The notes under the pieces: model-generated
Seen by the model: only the letters and a program-made list of their open reading frames with translations
Databases searched by the model: none
What the model was told of the DNA's origin: nothing
Assembly (NCBI GenBank): GCA_900554725.1
Contig: USII01000058.1
Span: forward strand, 1-6,702
Source: an uncultured Eubacteriales bacterium
GTDB lineage: Bacteria; Bacillota; Clostridia; Christensenellales; Christensenellaceae
Length of the DNA: 6,702 nucleotides
Direction: 5' to 3'
Shown here: piece by piece, positions 1 through 6,440 of the stretch
Position numbering within the stretch: position 1 is the stretch's first letter
Layout of the letters: each line of letters opens with the position of its first letter
Translations under genes and position numbers: made by a program

Positions 1-284
1 TCCTGGGGGCGCTGTATGGCGGGTATGACCCGGCAGATACTGCCGCCAAGGCCAGGCACTATGCGCGCGTGCAGGAATTTGCGCGCCGTTTTTCTAAGGA
101 GAATGGGCATATCGTCTGCCGGGAACTGCTCAAGCTGCGCTCAGGGCAGAAGCAAAGCCCTATCCCAGATCAGCGCACGAGCGAATACTATGCCGCGCGG
201 CCCTGCCCGGAAATTGTGGCCAGCGGAGCGCGGATTTTAGAGCAGATGCTGCGCCAGGCGGAGCAGGAAGAGGCCCAGCAGTAG
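1..284 (+). CDS. C_GCAxxG_C_C family redox-type protein, 3' part
   Basis: The gene is open from the left edge in the frame beginning at base 3 and stops at TAG 282-284, so only the last 93 codons are present. The visible part matches the C-terminal half of the C_GCAxxG_C_C family (putative redox-active, cysteine-rich proteins of anaerobes). It has a helical stretch with an aromatic/Gln-rich face (HYARVQEFARRF), then GHIVCRELL with a conserved Cys (bases 117-119), and later RPCPEIVASGARILEQML with the last conserved Cys (bases 204-206). The family's GCAxxG motif would lie upstream of the window. Family members are usually about 140-170 residues, so roughly half is missing. The biochemical reaction is not established; thiol or metal redox chemistry is the usual guess from the conserved cysteines. 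The gene converges on the minus-strand gene that follows, and a hairpin terminator begins 32 bases after its stop. No promoter is visible in the window. Confidence 0.8.
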   Translation, partial: LGALYGGYDPADTAAKARHYARVQEFARRFSKENGHIVCRELLKLRSGQKQSPIPDQRTSEYYAARPCPEIVASGARILEQMLRQAEQEEAQQ

Positions 285-316
285 TTAAGAGATGCCGGTT
301 TTTTGTGCGGAAAAAG

Positions 317-343
317 AAAAAGAGGCGTTTTCGCCTCTTTTTT
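317..343. terminator. Bidirectional intrinsic terminator between convergent genes
   Basis: A perfect 11-bp stem (317-327 with 332-342) has core AGAGGCG, loop TTTT and return CGCCTCT. On the plus strand the 3' arm runs into seven T (338 is the last base of the core; 338-344 is TTTTTTA). On the minus strand the A-rich bases 311-320 become a T-rich tract after the same hairpin. It lies between the stop at 284 (+) and the stop at 351 (-), so it can end both transcripts. Confidence 0.9.
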
Positions 344-350
344 ACTCTCG

Positions 351-725
351 CTATTTTAAAGAATACTCCCCAAGGGCAAAGAGCGTCTGCTTTTCCTTGA
401 GCATGACATCGTAGATGGAAAGGCCCAGAGCATTGCACATGGCCGCGTGATAGAAGAGCACATCGCCCATTTCCTTTTCGATGGCCTCCCGGCAATTTTT
501 GCAAAGCTTGCCCTCCACGCCCGTTTTGGCTTGCCCGGATCTTTTCCTGCCCGTAAGCGAAATACAGCCGCACTGGGTGGCGGCCTTTGTCACCGCGCGG
601 TTGAGCCGGCTGGAAGCGGTCTGGTACTTGCTCATGGTATCCAGCAGGTTTTTATTGCGCTCCACATATTCTTCCACCACAATCTGGAAATCTTCGGCCA
701 TAATATCGTTTAAATTGATCGCCAA
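351..725 (-). CDS. Small MazG-like protein with two cysteine pairs (function unknown)
   Basis: This encodes a soluble, mostly helical protein of 124 residues. The C-terminal part (residues 80-115, containing EKEMGDVLFYHAAMCNALGLS) resembles the ExxD helix of MazG-type all-alpha NTP pyrophosphohydrolases. An EEYVE stretch at residues 18-22 fits the other MazG signature, EExxE. Between them lies a segment of about 60 residues with C52-x-C54 and C75-x-x-C78, a possible metal-binding quartet, so the spacing of the two acidic motifs is much larger than in ordinary MazG proteins. I recall similar proteins as conserved hypotheticals in Clostridia, but cannot name the family with certainty. Enzyme activity is inferred from motifs only. 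The start is TTG at 725-723: an AAGGAGAG site sits 9 nt upstream of it and a strong promoter before that. The first ATG in frame (codon 9) has no comparable site. The gene ends at TAG next to a bidirectional terminator and is divergent from the PIN-TRAM gene. Confidence 0.75.
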   Translation of the reverse strand: MAINLNDIMAEDFQIVVEEYVERNKNLLDTMSKYQTASSRLNRAVTKAATQCGCISLTGRKRSGQAKTGVEGKLCKNCREAIEKEMGDVLFYHAAMCNALGLSIYDVMLKEKQTLFALGEYSLK

Positions 726-732
726 TGCTATT

Positions 733-740
733 CTCTCCTT
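733..740 (-). promoter_or_regulatory. Ribosome-binding site that fixes the TTG start of the MazG-like gene
   Basis: On the minus strand this reads AAGGAGAG, a near-perfect anti-16S match, with 9 nt between GGAG and the TTG at 725. It is the reason for choosing the TTG over the downstream ATG at codon 9. Confidence 0.8.
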
Positions 741-758
741 TTGATTCGAATGGATAAT

Positions 759-778
759 GGGTTAACCCTATTATAGGG
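759..778. promoter_or_regulatory. Overlapping palindromes at the -10/start point (candidate operator)
   Basis: GGGTTAACCC at 759-768 is a perfect 10-bp palindrome. It overlaps a second inverted repeat, CCCTA-TTA-TAGGG, at 766-778. Together they cover the -10 box and predicted transcription start (about 763) of the minus-strand promoter. This is where a repressor would be expected to bind, but no regulator is known and part of the second repeat simply reflects the TATAAT box. Confidence 0.35.
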
Positions 779-799
779 CGTGAGAGGAGGGGTTGTCAA
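770..799 (-). promoter_or_regulatory. Sigma-A-type promoter for the MazG-like gene
   Basis: On the minus strand a perfect -35 TTGACA (799-794) and a perfect -10 TATAAT (775-770) are separated by 18 nt. The predicted start point is near 763, giving a 5' leader of about 38 nt before the TTG start. Two consensus hexamers point to strong expression unless the overlapping palindromes are bound. Confidence 0.85.
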
Positions 800-857
800 A
801 CGCTGGGGGCAAATTATGAATATCTTAAAAACAGTTTTGGCTTGCCGGGCGATGCGG

Positions 858-886
858 TTGACACCGGCGGGGCAGCCGGGTATTAT
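858..886 (+). promoter_or_regulatory. Sigma-A-type promoter for the PIN-TRAM gene
   Basis: A perfect -35 TTGACA (858-863) and a -10 TATTAT (881-886) are separated by 17 nt. The predicted start is near 893, so the leader is only about 23 nt and consists essentially of the ribosome-binding site. The spacer is almost entirely G+C and contains the inverted repeat CCGGC (864-868) / GCCGG (875-879), a possible protein site. The promoter is back to back with the minus-strand promoter, with 58 bp between the two -35 boxes. Confidence 0.8.
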
Positions 887-915
887 CAATGTGAAGAGAA
901 GAAAAGGAGTGGCGC

Positions 916-2007
916 GTGAAAAATCTTTTAAGAACCGCCGTGGCCATTGCGGGCGTGGCTGTAGGGCCGAGCCTTGTGGTGGCGGCATATGAGTTTATCG
1001 ATAATTTTGCCCATATCAACCTGTATGAGATGATCCACCCATGGGTCAATGTGGCGATTTTTGTGCTGAGCGCAGTGCTGTTTGGCATTTTGTTTTTGCT
1101 GCTCTCCAGGCCGATTTCCGAAGAGATTCTGCGGGTCTGCGGGGAAATTTCCCGCAATATTTCCCGCGCGCCGGCCAAAACCATTGTGCTTGGAACGGCG
1201 GGGCTGGTAGTGGGGCTGCTGGTGGCATTCCTGCTCTCCTGGCCGCTGGATAAGCTGCAGATCCCCTGGATTGTCATGACGGTCAATATCATCCTATATG
1301 TCGTCTGCGGCTATATGGGCGTGAGCGTCGCCGTCAAGACGAGCGAAAAGCTGCATATGCGCCAGGAAGGGGGCGAAGGGGCGGCAAGAGGCGGCGTGCC
1401 CGGGTGTCCCAAGCTGCTGGATACCAGCGCCATCATAGATGGCCGGATTTTCGATATTTGCAAAACGGGGGTAGTGGAAGGCAAAATTGTCATTCCGGGA
1501 TTTGTGCTGGGCGAGCTGCGCCATATTGCGGATTCCCAGGATCCCCTGCGCCGCGCAAAGGGCAGAAGGGGGCTGGATATCCTGGATAGGCTGCAAAAAG
1601 AGCTGAAGATCCCCGTGGAAATTTCCGATTTGGAGTACGAAGATCTTCCCGATTCGGATGCCAAACTGCTCCGCCTGGCAAAAGAGTTGGGAGCGAAGGT
1701 GATCACAAACGATTTTAACTTAAACAAAGTGGCCAAAGTGCAGGATATCGCTGTGCTCAATGTCAACGAGCTGGCTAATGCCGTCAAGCCGGTGCTGCTG
1801 CCGGGAGAGGAGCTCAGCATCCGCGTTGTCAAGCAGGGCAAGGATACCTGCCAGGGCGTCGGCTATCTGGAAGATGGCACCATGATCGTAGTGGAAAACG
1901 GCGGCGGACACATCGGGGAAGAGCTGAATGTGTTTGTCACAAGTGCGCTTCAGACGGCGGCGGGGCGGATGGTCTTTGCAAGGGTAAAAGAGGAAGAGGA
2001 AAGCTGA
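916..2007 (+). CDS. yacL: Membrane-anchored PIN-TRAM domain protein (YacL-like)
   Basis: This encodes a protein of 363 residues, essentially the length of Bacillus YacL. Four hydrophobic segments (about residues 7-27, 44-63, 89-108 and 116-140) anchor it in the membrane. A charged linker (141-163) leads to a PIN-like nuclease domain (about 165-290) opening with PKLLDTSAIIDGRI. Acidic residues in PIN active-site positions are visible: D169, E200 (VLGELRHI), D246/D248 (PDSDAK) and D266 (TNDFNLNKVA). A TRAM domain (about 294-355, GEELSIRVVKQGKDTCQGVGYL) is expected to bind RNA. PIN domains are Mg2+/Mn2+-dependent ribonucleases, but the substrate of YacL proteins is not established, so RNA cleavage at the membrane is inference. 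The GTG start at 916 is supported by AAAGGAG at 903-909 with a 6-nt spacer and a promoter just upstream. In Bacillus yacL sits beside disA and ispD; here it stands alone between a divergent gene and rpoB. Hairpins follow its stop. Confidence 0.88.
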   Translation: MKNLLRTAVAIAGVAVGPSLVVAAYEFIDNFAHINLYEMIHPWVNVAIFVLSAVLFGILFLLLSRPISEEILRVCGEISRNISRAPAKTIVLGTAGLVVGLLVAFLLSWPLDKLQIPWIVMTVNIILYVVCGYMGVSVAVKTSEKLHMRQEGGEGAARGGVPGCPKLLDTSAIIDGRIFDICKTGVVEGKIVIPGFVLGELRHIADSQDPLRRAKGRRGLDILDRLQKELKIPVEISDLEYEDLPDSDAKLLRLAKELGAKVITNDFNLNKVAKVQDIAVLNVNELANAVKPVLLPGEELSIRVVKQGKDTCQGVGYLEDGTMIVVENGGGHIGEELNVFVTSALQTAAGRMVFARVKEEEES

Positions 2008-2033
2008 GAACCGGGCTTGCCCGGGCGGGAAGC

Positions 2034-2078
2034 GGAAAACAGGCCGGCGGGAACATGGGTTCTCCCGGTCTGTTTTCC
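2034..2078 (+). terminator. Long hairpin after yacL, probable terminator
   Basis: GGAAAACAGGCCGG (2034-2047) pairs with CCGGTCTGTTTTCC (2065-2078) over 14 bp with one G-U pair, and the top of the stem can continue with weaker pairs. The TTTT lies inside the 3' arm and no U run follows the stem, so it is not a textbook intrinsic terminator. A role in termination or in protecting the 3' end is inferred from its position 26 nt after the yacL stop. Confidence 0.55.
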
Positions 2079-2104
2079 ATTGCAGCTTGCAAGGCGGGCA
2101 GAGG

Positions 2105-2128
2105 GCAGAAGCGCCGGACGCTTTTTGC
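2105..2128 (+). terminator. Short terminator-like hairpin downstream of yacL
   Basis: AAGCG (2109-2113) pairs with CGCTT (2119-2123) around the loop CCGGA, and the 3' arm continues into five T (2122-2126). GCA at 2105-2107 can add pairs with TGC at 2126-2128 across a bulge. The stem is short, so it may act as a second, backup terminator after the longer hairpin. Confidence 0.4.
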
Positions 2129-2290
2129 GGCCCGATGATAAGACCCAATATCCAATCCATGAGCGCGGCGTGTCCGCTTTGCATATTTGAGGCTCTGTGA
2201 ATGGCTGAAAAGCGGGGCAGCTATTCTGGAGAAATGGTCCTCAAAAACCGCGCTTTTCTGCCCCAAAAACGGGGGCTGGGCGACGAAGGT

Positions 2291-2325
2291 TACATATGTA
2301 AATATTTTATGAATAATATGTAAAT
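2291..2325. repeat. AT-rich patch with a 10-bp direct repeat 22 bp apart
   Basis: ATATGTAAAT occurs exactly at 2294-2303 and again at 2316-2325, a start-to-start distance of 22 bp or about two helical turns. The first copy overlaps the perfect palindrome TACATATGTA (2291-2300). The patch stands out from its GC-rich surroundings and lies about 90-120 bp upstream of the rpoB -35 box. A regulator site or bent DNA is possible; chance repetition in AT-rich sequence is also possible. Confidence 0.4.
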
Positions 2326-2412
2326 TATCGCGATGCGGGTAGCTGGGCGCAGCGGAATTTGCAATTTTTTTTAAAATTCCCCGGATTTTTGAGGCCAAAC
2401 ATGCGAAAAAGA

Positions 2413-2451
2413 TTGACAGGCACTTGCCAGCATGATATTTTAGACTATACT
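2413..2451 (+). promoter_or_regulatory. Two overlapping promoters for rpoBC
   Basis: The first candidate has TTGACA (2413-2418), a 17-nt spacer and TATTTT (2436-2441). The second, shifted by about 10 nt, has TTGCCA (2424-2429), a 16-nt spacer and TATACT (2446-2451). Predicted starts are near 2448 and 2458. An A-rich run just upstream (2406-2410) and the T8A4 tract at 2365-2376 could serve as UP-type contacts for RNA polymerase alpha. The strong match at this position shows that rpoB does not depend on read-through from yacL. Confidence 0.75.
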
Positions 2452-2508
2452 GCATAAATATGCCCTATGTGATTTTTGAGCATTTTCCAGGTGTAGAAAA
2501 GCGCATGG

Positions 2509-2544
2509 GATTCGCCTTTTTTCGCCATTTGCGGTGGGCGAATC
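2509..2544 (+). promoter_or_regulatory. rpoB leader stem-loop with two alternative 5' arms
   Basis: GATTCGCC (2509-2516) can pair perfectly with GGCGAATC (2537-2544). A second copy of TTCGCC (2521-2526) can instead pair with GGCGAA (2537-2542) over a 10-nt loop. The two pairings exclude each other and a T-rich run separates the copies. A further T run (2560-2565) follows. Position between the rpoB promoter and start codon suggests attenuation or translation control, but no known leader family is recognised. Confidence 0.4.
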
Positions 2545-2582
2545 GGGCGGTGAGCACGGTTTTTTGAGCAGAGTAACGAGAT

Positions 2583-2588
2583 AGGGAG
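2583..2588 (+). promoter_or_regulatory. rpoB ribosome-binding site, unusually distant
   Basis: AGGGAG ends 12 nt before the ATG at 2601, longer than the usual 5-9 nt. An in-frame TGA at 2589-2591 rules out an earlier start. The second ATG (2616) has only AAGG one base upstream, which is too close to serve. The site can also pair with CCCTAT at 2463-2468 near the 5' end of the leader. Confidence 0.6.
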
Positions 2589-2600
2589 TGAGTAGCAACT

Positions 2601-2626
2601 ATGGTGCATGAAGGTATGGTGCATGA
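2601..2626 (+). repeat. In-frame tandem duplication at the rpoB start
   Basis: ATGGTGCATGA occurs at 2601-2611 and again at 2616-2626, a 15-bp period that keeps the frame. It makes the protein begin [10 protein letters not shown]. Related RpoB proteins begin with a single MVH-type start followed by a few residues and then SFSKIKEVL, so the second copy aligns with the family start and the first five codons look like an added copy. Confidence 0.75.
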
Positions 2627-5600
2627 GGTACCCGCGGGCCTTTCGACCCGCCAGAGCTTTTCCAAAATCAAGGAGGTTTTGGAAGTTCCCGACCTCATCG
2701 AGATCCAGAAGGATTCCTATGAAAGGTTCCTGCGCGACGGCCTGAAGGAGGTTCTTAGCGATATCTCTCCGATCACAGACTATTCCGAAACGCTGGTTCT
2801 GGAATTTGTGGACTACCGCCTCCTGGATACGCCCAAATACGATGTGGAGGAGTGCAAGGAACGGGATGTGAACTATGCCGCCCCGCTCAAAGTCAATGTG
2901 CGCCTCATCAATAAGGAGACGGGCGAAGTCAATGTTCAGGAAGTGTTTATGGGCGATTTTCCGCTCATGACAGAGCGCGGCACATTCATCATAAACGGCG
3001 CAGAGCGCGTCATCGTAAGCCAGCTGGTAAGAAGCCCGGGCGTGTATTTTGATACTCTAAAGGATAAGGCGGGAAAAGACCTTTTTAATTCCACCGTTAT
3101 CCCAAACCGCGGGGCATGGCTGGAATTTGAGACGGATTCCAGCGACATCATGTGGGTGCGGGCAGACCGCACAAGAAAGCTCCCGGCGACGGTGCTGGTG
3201 CGCGCCATGGGCCTTGGAACCAATGAGCAGATCACTTCGTTCTTTGGCGAAGATGAAATTCTGGATGCCACATTTAAAAAGGATACCGCTGCTTCCCAGG
3301 AGGAAGGGCTGATAGAAATCTATAAGCGCCTGCGCCCGGGAGAGCCGCCCACAGTGGAGAGCGCCAGCATGCTGGTGGATTCTCTGTTCTTCGACCCCAA
3401 GCGCTACGACCTTGCGCGGGTGGGCCGCTATAAATTCAATAAAAAGCTTGCGCTTGCCCACCGCATTATGGGGCAGGCTGCAGCGGAAAATATTGTCGAT
3501 CCCCAGACGGGCGAAGTGCTCGCCATGGCGGGCGAGAAAATTGACGAGCAGGCGGCGCGGCAGATCCAGAATGCCGGAATCAATTCCGTCAAGCTTTCCA
3601 TGGGAGAACATGTCGTAACCGTTGTGGGCAACCACTTTGTGGATGCCGCCGCCCACCTCCCCTTTGATCCGCTGAAGGCCGATCTCAACGAGCAGGTTTA
3701 CTACCCTGCCCTCAAGGCAATTCTGGACGAGGCGGAAGGCGAAGAGGATCTGCTCCAAAAGCTCAAGGCTGCGCATAGCCAGCTCATTCCGAAGCACATC
3801 ATCGTGGAGGATATGTTTGCCACCTTCAGCTATATGCTGGGGCTGCGCTTTGGCCTTGGCGAAACGGACGATATCGACCACCTGGGCAACCGCCGCCTGC
3901 GCTCTGTGGGCGAGCTGCTGCAAAACCAGCTGCGCGTTGGCCTTTCGCGCCTGGAGCGCGTGGTCAAGGAGCGCATGTCCATCCAGGATCTGGAACGGGC
4001 GACTCCTTCCGCGCTCATCAATATCCGCCCGGTGACGGCCGCTGTCAAGGAGTTTTTCGGCTCTTCCCAGCTCTCCCAGTTTATGGACCAGACAAACCCG
4101 CTGGCAGAGCTTACACATAAGCGCCGCCTCTCGGCCCTGGGCCCGGGCGGTCTCAACCGCGATAGAGCGAGCTTTGAAGTGAGAGATGTGCACCATTCCC
4201 ACTACGGCAGAATGTGCCCCATTGAAACGCCTGAAGGTCCCAATATCGGCCTTATCGGCTCGCTTTCCACCTATGCCAGGGTCAATGAATACGGCTTTAT
4301 CGAAACGCCCTACCGCGTTGTGGATAAGAAGACGGGCTGTGTCACCAACGAAATCCGCTATATGACGGCAGATGAAGAGGATATGTATGTCATTGCCCAG
4401 GCCAATGAGCCCATCGACGATGAGGGCCATTTCATCAATGCGCGCATCACCTGCCGCGACCTGGATAAGTTTGTGGAAGTCCCGCCGGAGAATGTGGATC
4501 TGGTGGATGTTTCGCCAAAGCAGCTGGTTTCGGTCGCAACGGGCATGATTCCATTCCTGGAGAACGACGACGCCAACCGCGCCCTCATGGGCTCCAACAT
4601 GCAGCGCCAGGCAGTTCCGCTCTTGGTGCCGGAATCCCCCATCGTGGGCACAGGCATCGAGGGCAAAGCGGCATACGATTCGGGCGTGCTGGTAAAGAGC
4701 AAGCAGGATGGCATTGTGCGCAGCGTCTCCGCAGACCGCATTGAAATTGAAGATCGCCAGGGTGAAGTTCATACCTATAAGCTCATCAAATATTCCCGCT
4801 CCAACCAGGGAACCTGTATCAACCAGCTTCCCCTTGTGCATAAAGGGCAGCCGGTCTCTGTTGGGGATATTCTGGCAGACGGCCCCTCTACGGATAAAGG
4901 CGAGATCGCCCTTGGCAAAAATATTCTCATGGGCTTTATGACATGGGAAGGCTATAACTACGAGGACGCCGTTCTCATTTCCGAGCGCCTGGTAAAAGAC
5001 GATGTCTTTACCTCCATTCACATCGAGGAATACGAGGCACAGGCGCGCGATACCAAGCTCGGGCCGGAGGAGATCACCCGCGATATTCCAAATGTGGGCA
5101 GTGATGCCCTAAAAGACCTGGATGCTTCGGGCATCATCCGCATCGGCGCAGAGGTGCGCAGCGGGGATATTCTGGTTGGAAAAGTCACGCCCAAGGGGGA
5201 GACCGAGCTTACCGCAGAAGAGCGCCTGCTGCGGGCCATCTTTGGAGAAAAGGCCCGGGAGGTGCGGGATACTTCGCTGCGCGTGCCGCACGGCGAAGCG
5301 GGCATCGTTGTGGATGTCAAAGTGTTTACAAGAGAGGATAAAGATGAGCTGACTGCCGGCGTCAATAAGCTGGTGCGCGTCTATATCGCTCAGAAGAGGA
5401 AAATTTCCGTGGGCGATAAGATTGCCGGCCGCCATGGAAATAAAGGCGTCATTTCCCGGGTGCTCCCGGTGGAAGATATGCCGTTCTTGCCGGATGGCAC
5501 GCCGCTTGATATTGTGCTCAACCCGCTGGGCGTCCCTTCGCGTATGAACATCGGGCAGGTGCTGGAAGTGCACCTGGGCCGTGCGGCCAAGGCGATGGGC

Positions 5601-6437
5601 TGGAAGATAGCGACTCCCGTTTTCGATGGCGCTTCGGAGGAGGATATCGAGGAGCTTTTGGCGGCTTCCGGCCTTTCCCCGGATGGCAAAACCGTGCTGT
5701 ACGACGGCAGATCCGGCGAGCCCTTTGAAAACCGCGTCACCGTCGGGTATATGTATATCTTAAAGCTGCACCACCTGGTGGACGATAAAATTCACGCCCG
5801 CTCCACTGGCCCCTATTCCCTTGTGACGCAGCAGCCCCTTGGAGGCAAGGCTCAGTTTGGCGGCCAGCGCTTTGGAGAAATGGAAGTCTGGGCGCTGGAA
5901 GCATATGGCGCCGCCAATACGCTGCAGGAGATTTTGACGGTCAAGTCCGACGATATTGTTGGGCGCGTCAAGACATACGAGGCTATCGTAAAAGGCGAGA
6001 ATATTCCCGAACCCATGGTGCCGGAATCCTTTAAAGTTCTCATCAAGGAGCTGCAGAGCCTCTGCCTGGATGTCAAGGTTCTGGGCGAGGGCAATAAGGA
6101 GCTGGAGATCCGCGAATCGGATGGCGATGATATGGAGCTGGATATCAATATGGAAGGCAACGAGGATGGCCAGGCCCTGCGCACCGCAGACGAGGACGAC
6201 CTGGATGATCTCGGCCTTGAGGATATCGACTTCCAGCACCTTGGCTCTATTCTGGATGATGTCGGCTCTGGCGAAGAGCTGGAAGAAGAGGATAGCGAGG
6301 AGGACGATATGGACGAAGAGCCCACGGAGGATGACCTTCTTGCGACTCTTCTGGATACGGATCTGGACGATGCGGACCTGGATGATATCCTGCCCGATTT
6401 CGATGATGACGACCTGGGTTTTCCGGACGACGAGGCG

Positions 6438-6440
<3 letters not shown>
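2601..6440 (+). CDS. rpoB: DNA-directed RNA polymerase subunit beta
   Basis: RpoB is the beta subunit of the core RNA polymerase (alpha2-beta-beta'-omega); it forms one pincer of the clamp and part of the active site. The protein has 1279 residues and is continuous without frameshift. Visible landmarks: N-terminal [22 protein letters not shown] (19-40); protrusion with [22 protein letters not shown] (127-148); rifampicin cluster [15 protein letters not shown] to ALGPGG (487-517); [12 protein letters not shown] (541-552); GYNYEDA with E788/D789 near the catalytic site; [13 protein letters not shown] with K940 and K948, equivalent to E. coli K1065/K1073; and the clamp region [24 protein letters not shown] (1081-1104). 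Rifampicin-contact residues Q493, D496, H506 and S511 are the sensitive wild-type ones. The core ends near residue 1163. About 113 further residues form a tail with 53 Asp/Glu, two Arg and no Lys, longer than in Bacillus. The ATG at 2601 follows an in-frame stop. It has its own promoter and leader and heads the rpoBC operon. Confidence 0.98.

Larger units (their letters stand above)
2008..2600. other. Long intergenic region between yacL and rpoB
   Basis: There are 593 bases with no gene I can support. Left to right they hold a small GC hairpin CCGGG-cttg-CCCGG at 2011-2024, a long hairpin at 2034-2078 and a short terminator-like hairpin at 2105-2126. Next come the complementary pairs AAAAGCG/CGCTTTT (2208-2214 with 2251-2257) and GGGGCAG/CTGCCCC (2214-2220 with 2258-2264), then an AT-rich patch (2291-2328) with a direct repeat. 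The rpoB promoters (2413-2451) and the rpoB leader (about 2450-2600) follow. Open frames crossing the region on the minus strand have no convincing ribosome-binding site and resemble no family I know. Confidence 0.7.

Noticed and set aside
160..573. Minus-strand open frame of 137 codons spanning the terminator
   Set aside because: It runs through the bidirectional terminator and lies in the wrong frame over two genes supported by family similarity.
780..992. Plus-strand open frame of 70 codons in the divergent promoter region
   Set aside because: It covers the promoter and ribosome-binding site of the PIN-TRAM gene and overlaps that gene's start in another frame. No domain is recognisable.
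2290..2319. Possible extra promoter TTACAT-18-TAATAT
   Set aside because: It matches consensus at only about two of six and four of six positions, and is best explained by the AT-rich repeat patch.
1937..2455. Minus-strand open frame of 172 codons across the yacL-rpoB gap
   Set aside because: It overlaps the end of yacL, both hairpins and the rpoB promoter. It has only a poor ribosome-binding match, and its product is low-complexity and proline-rich with no family resemblance.
2550..2566. Possible intrinsic terminator at the GTGAGCAC-GGTTTTTT stretch in the rpoB leader
   Set aside because: The inverted repeat leaves only a 2-nt loop, so no stable stem can form directly before the T run.
3057..5021. 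Open frame of 654 codons on the minus strand inside rpoB
   Set aside because: It is fully antisense to the conserved core of rpoB, has no ribosome-binding site or recognisable domain, and is the expected shadow of GC-rich codon usage.
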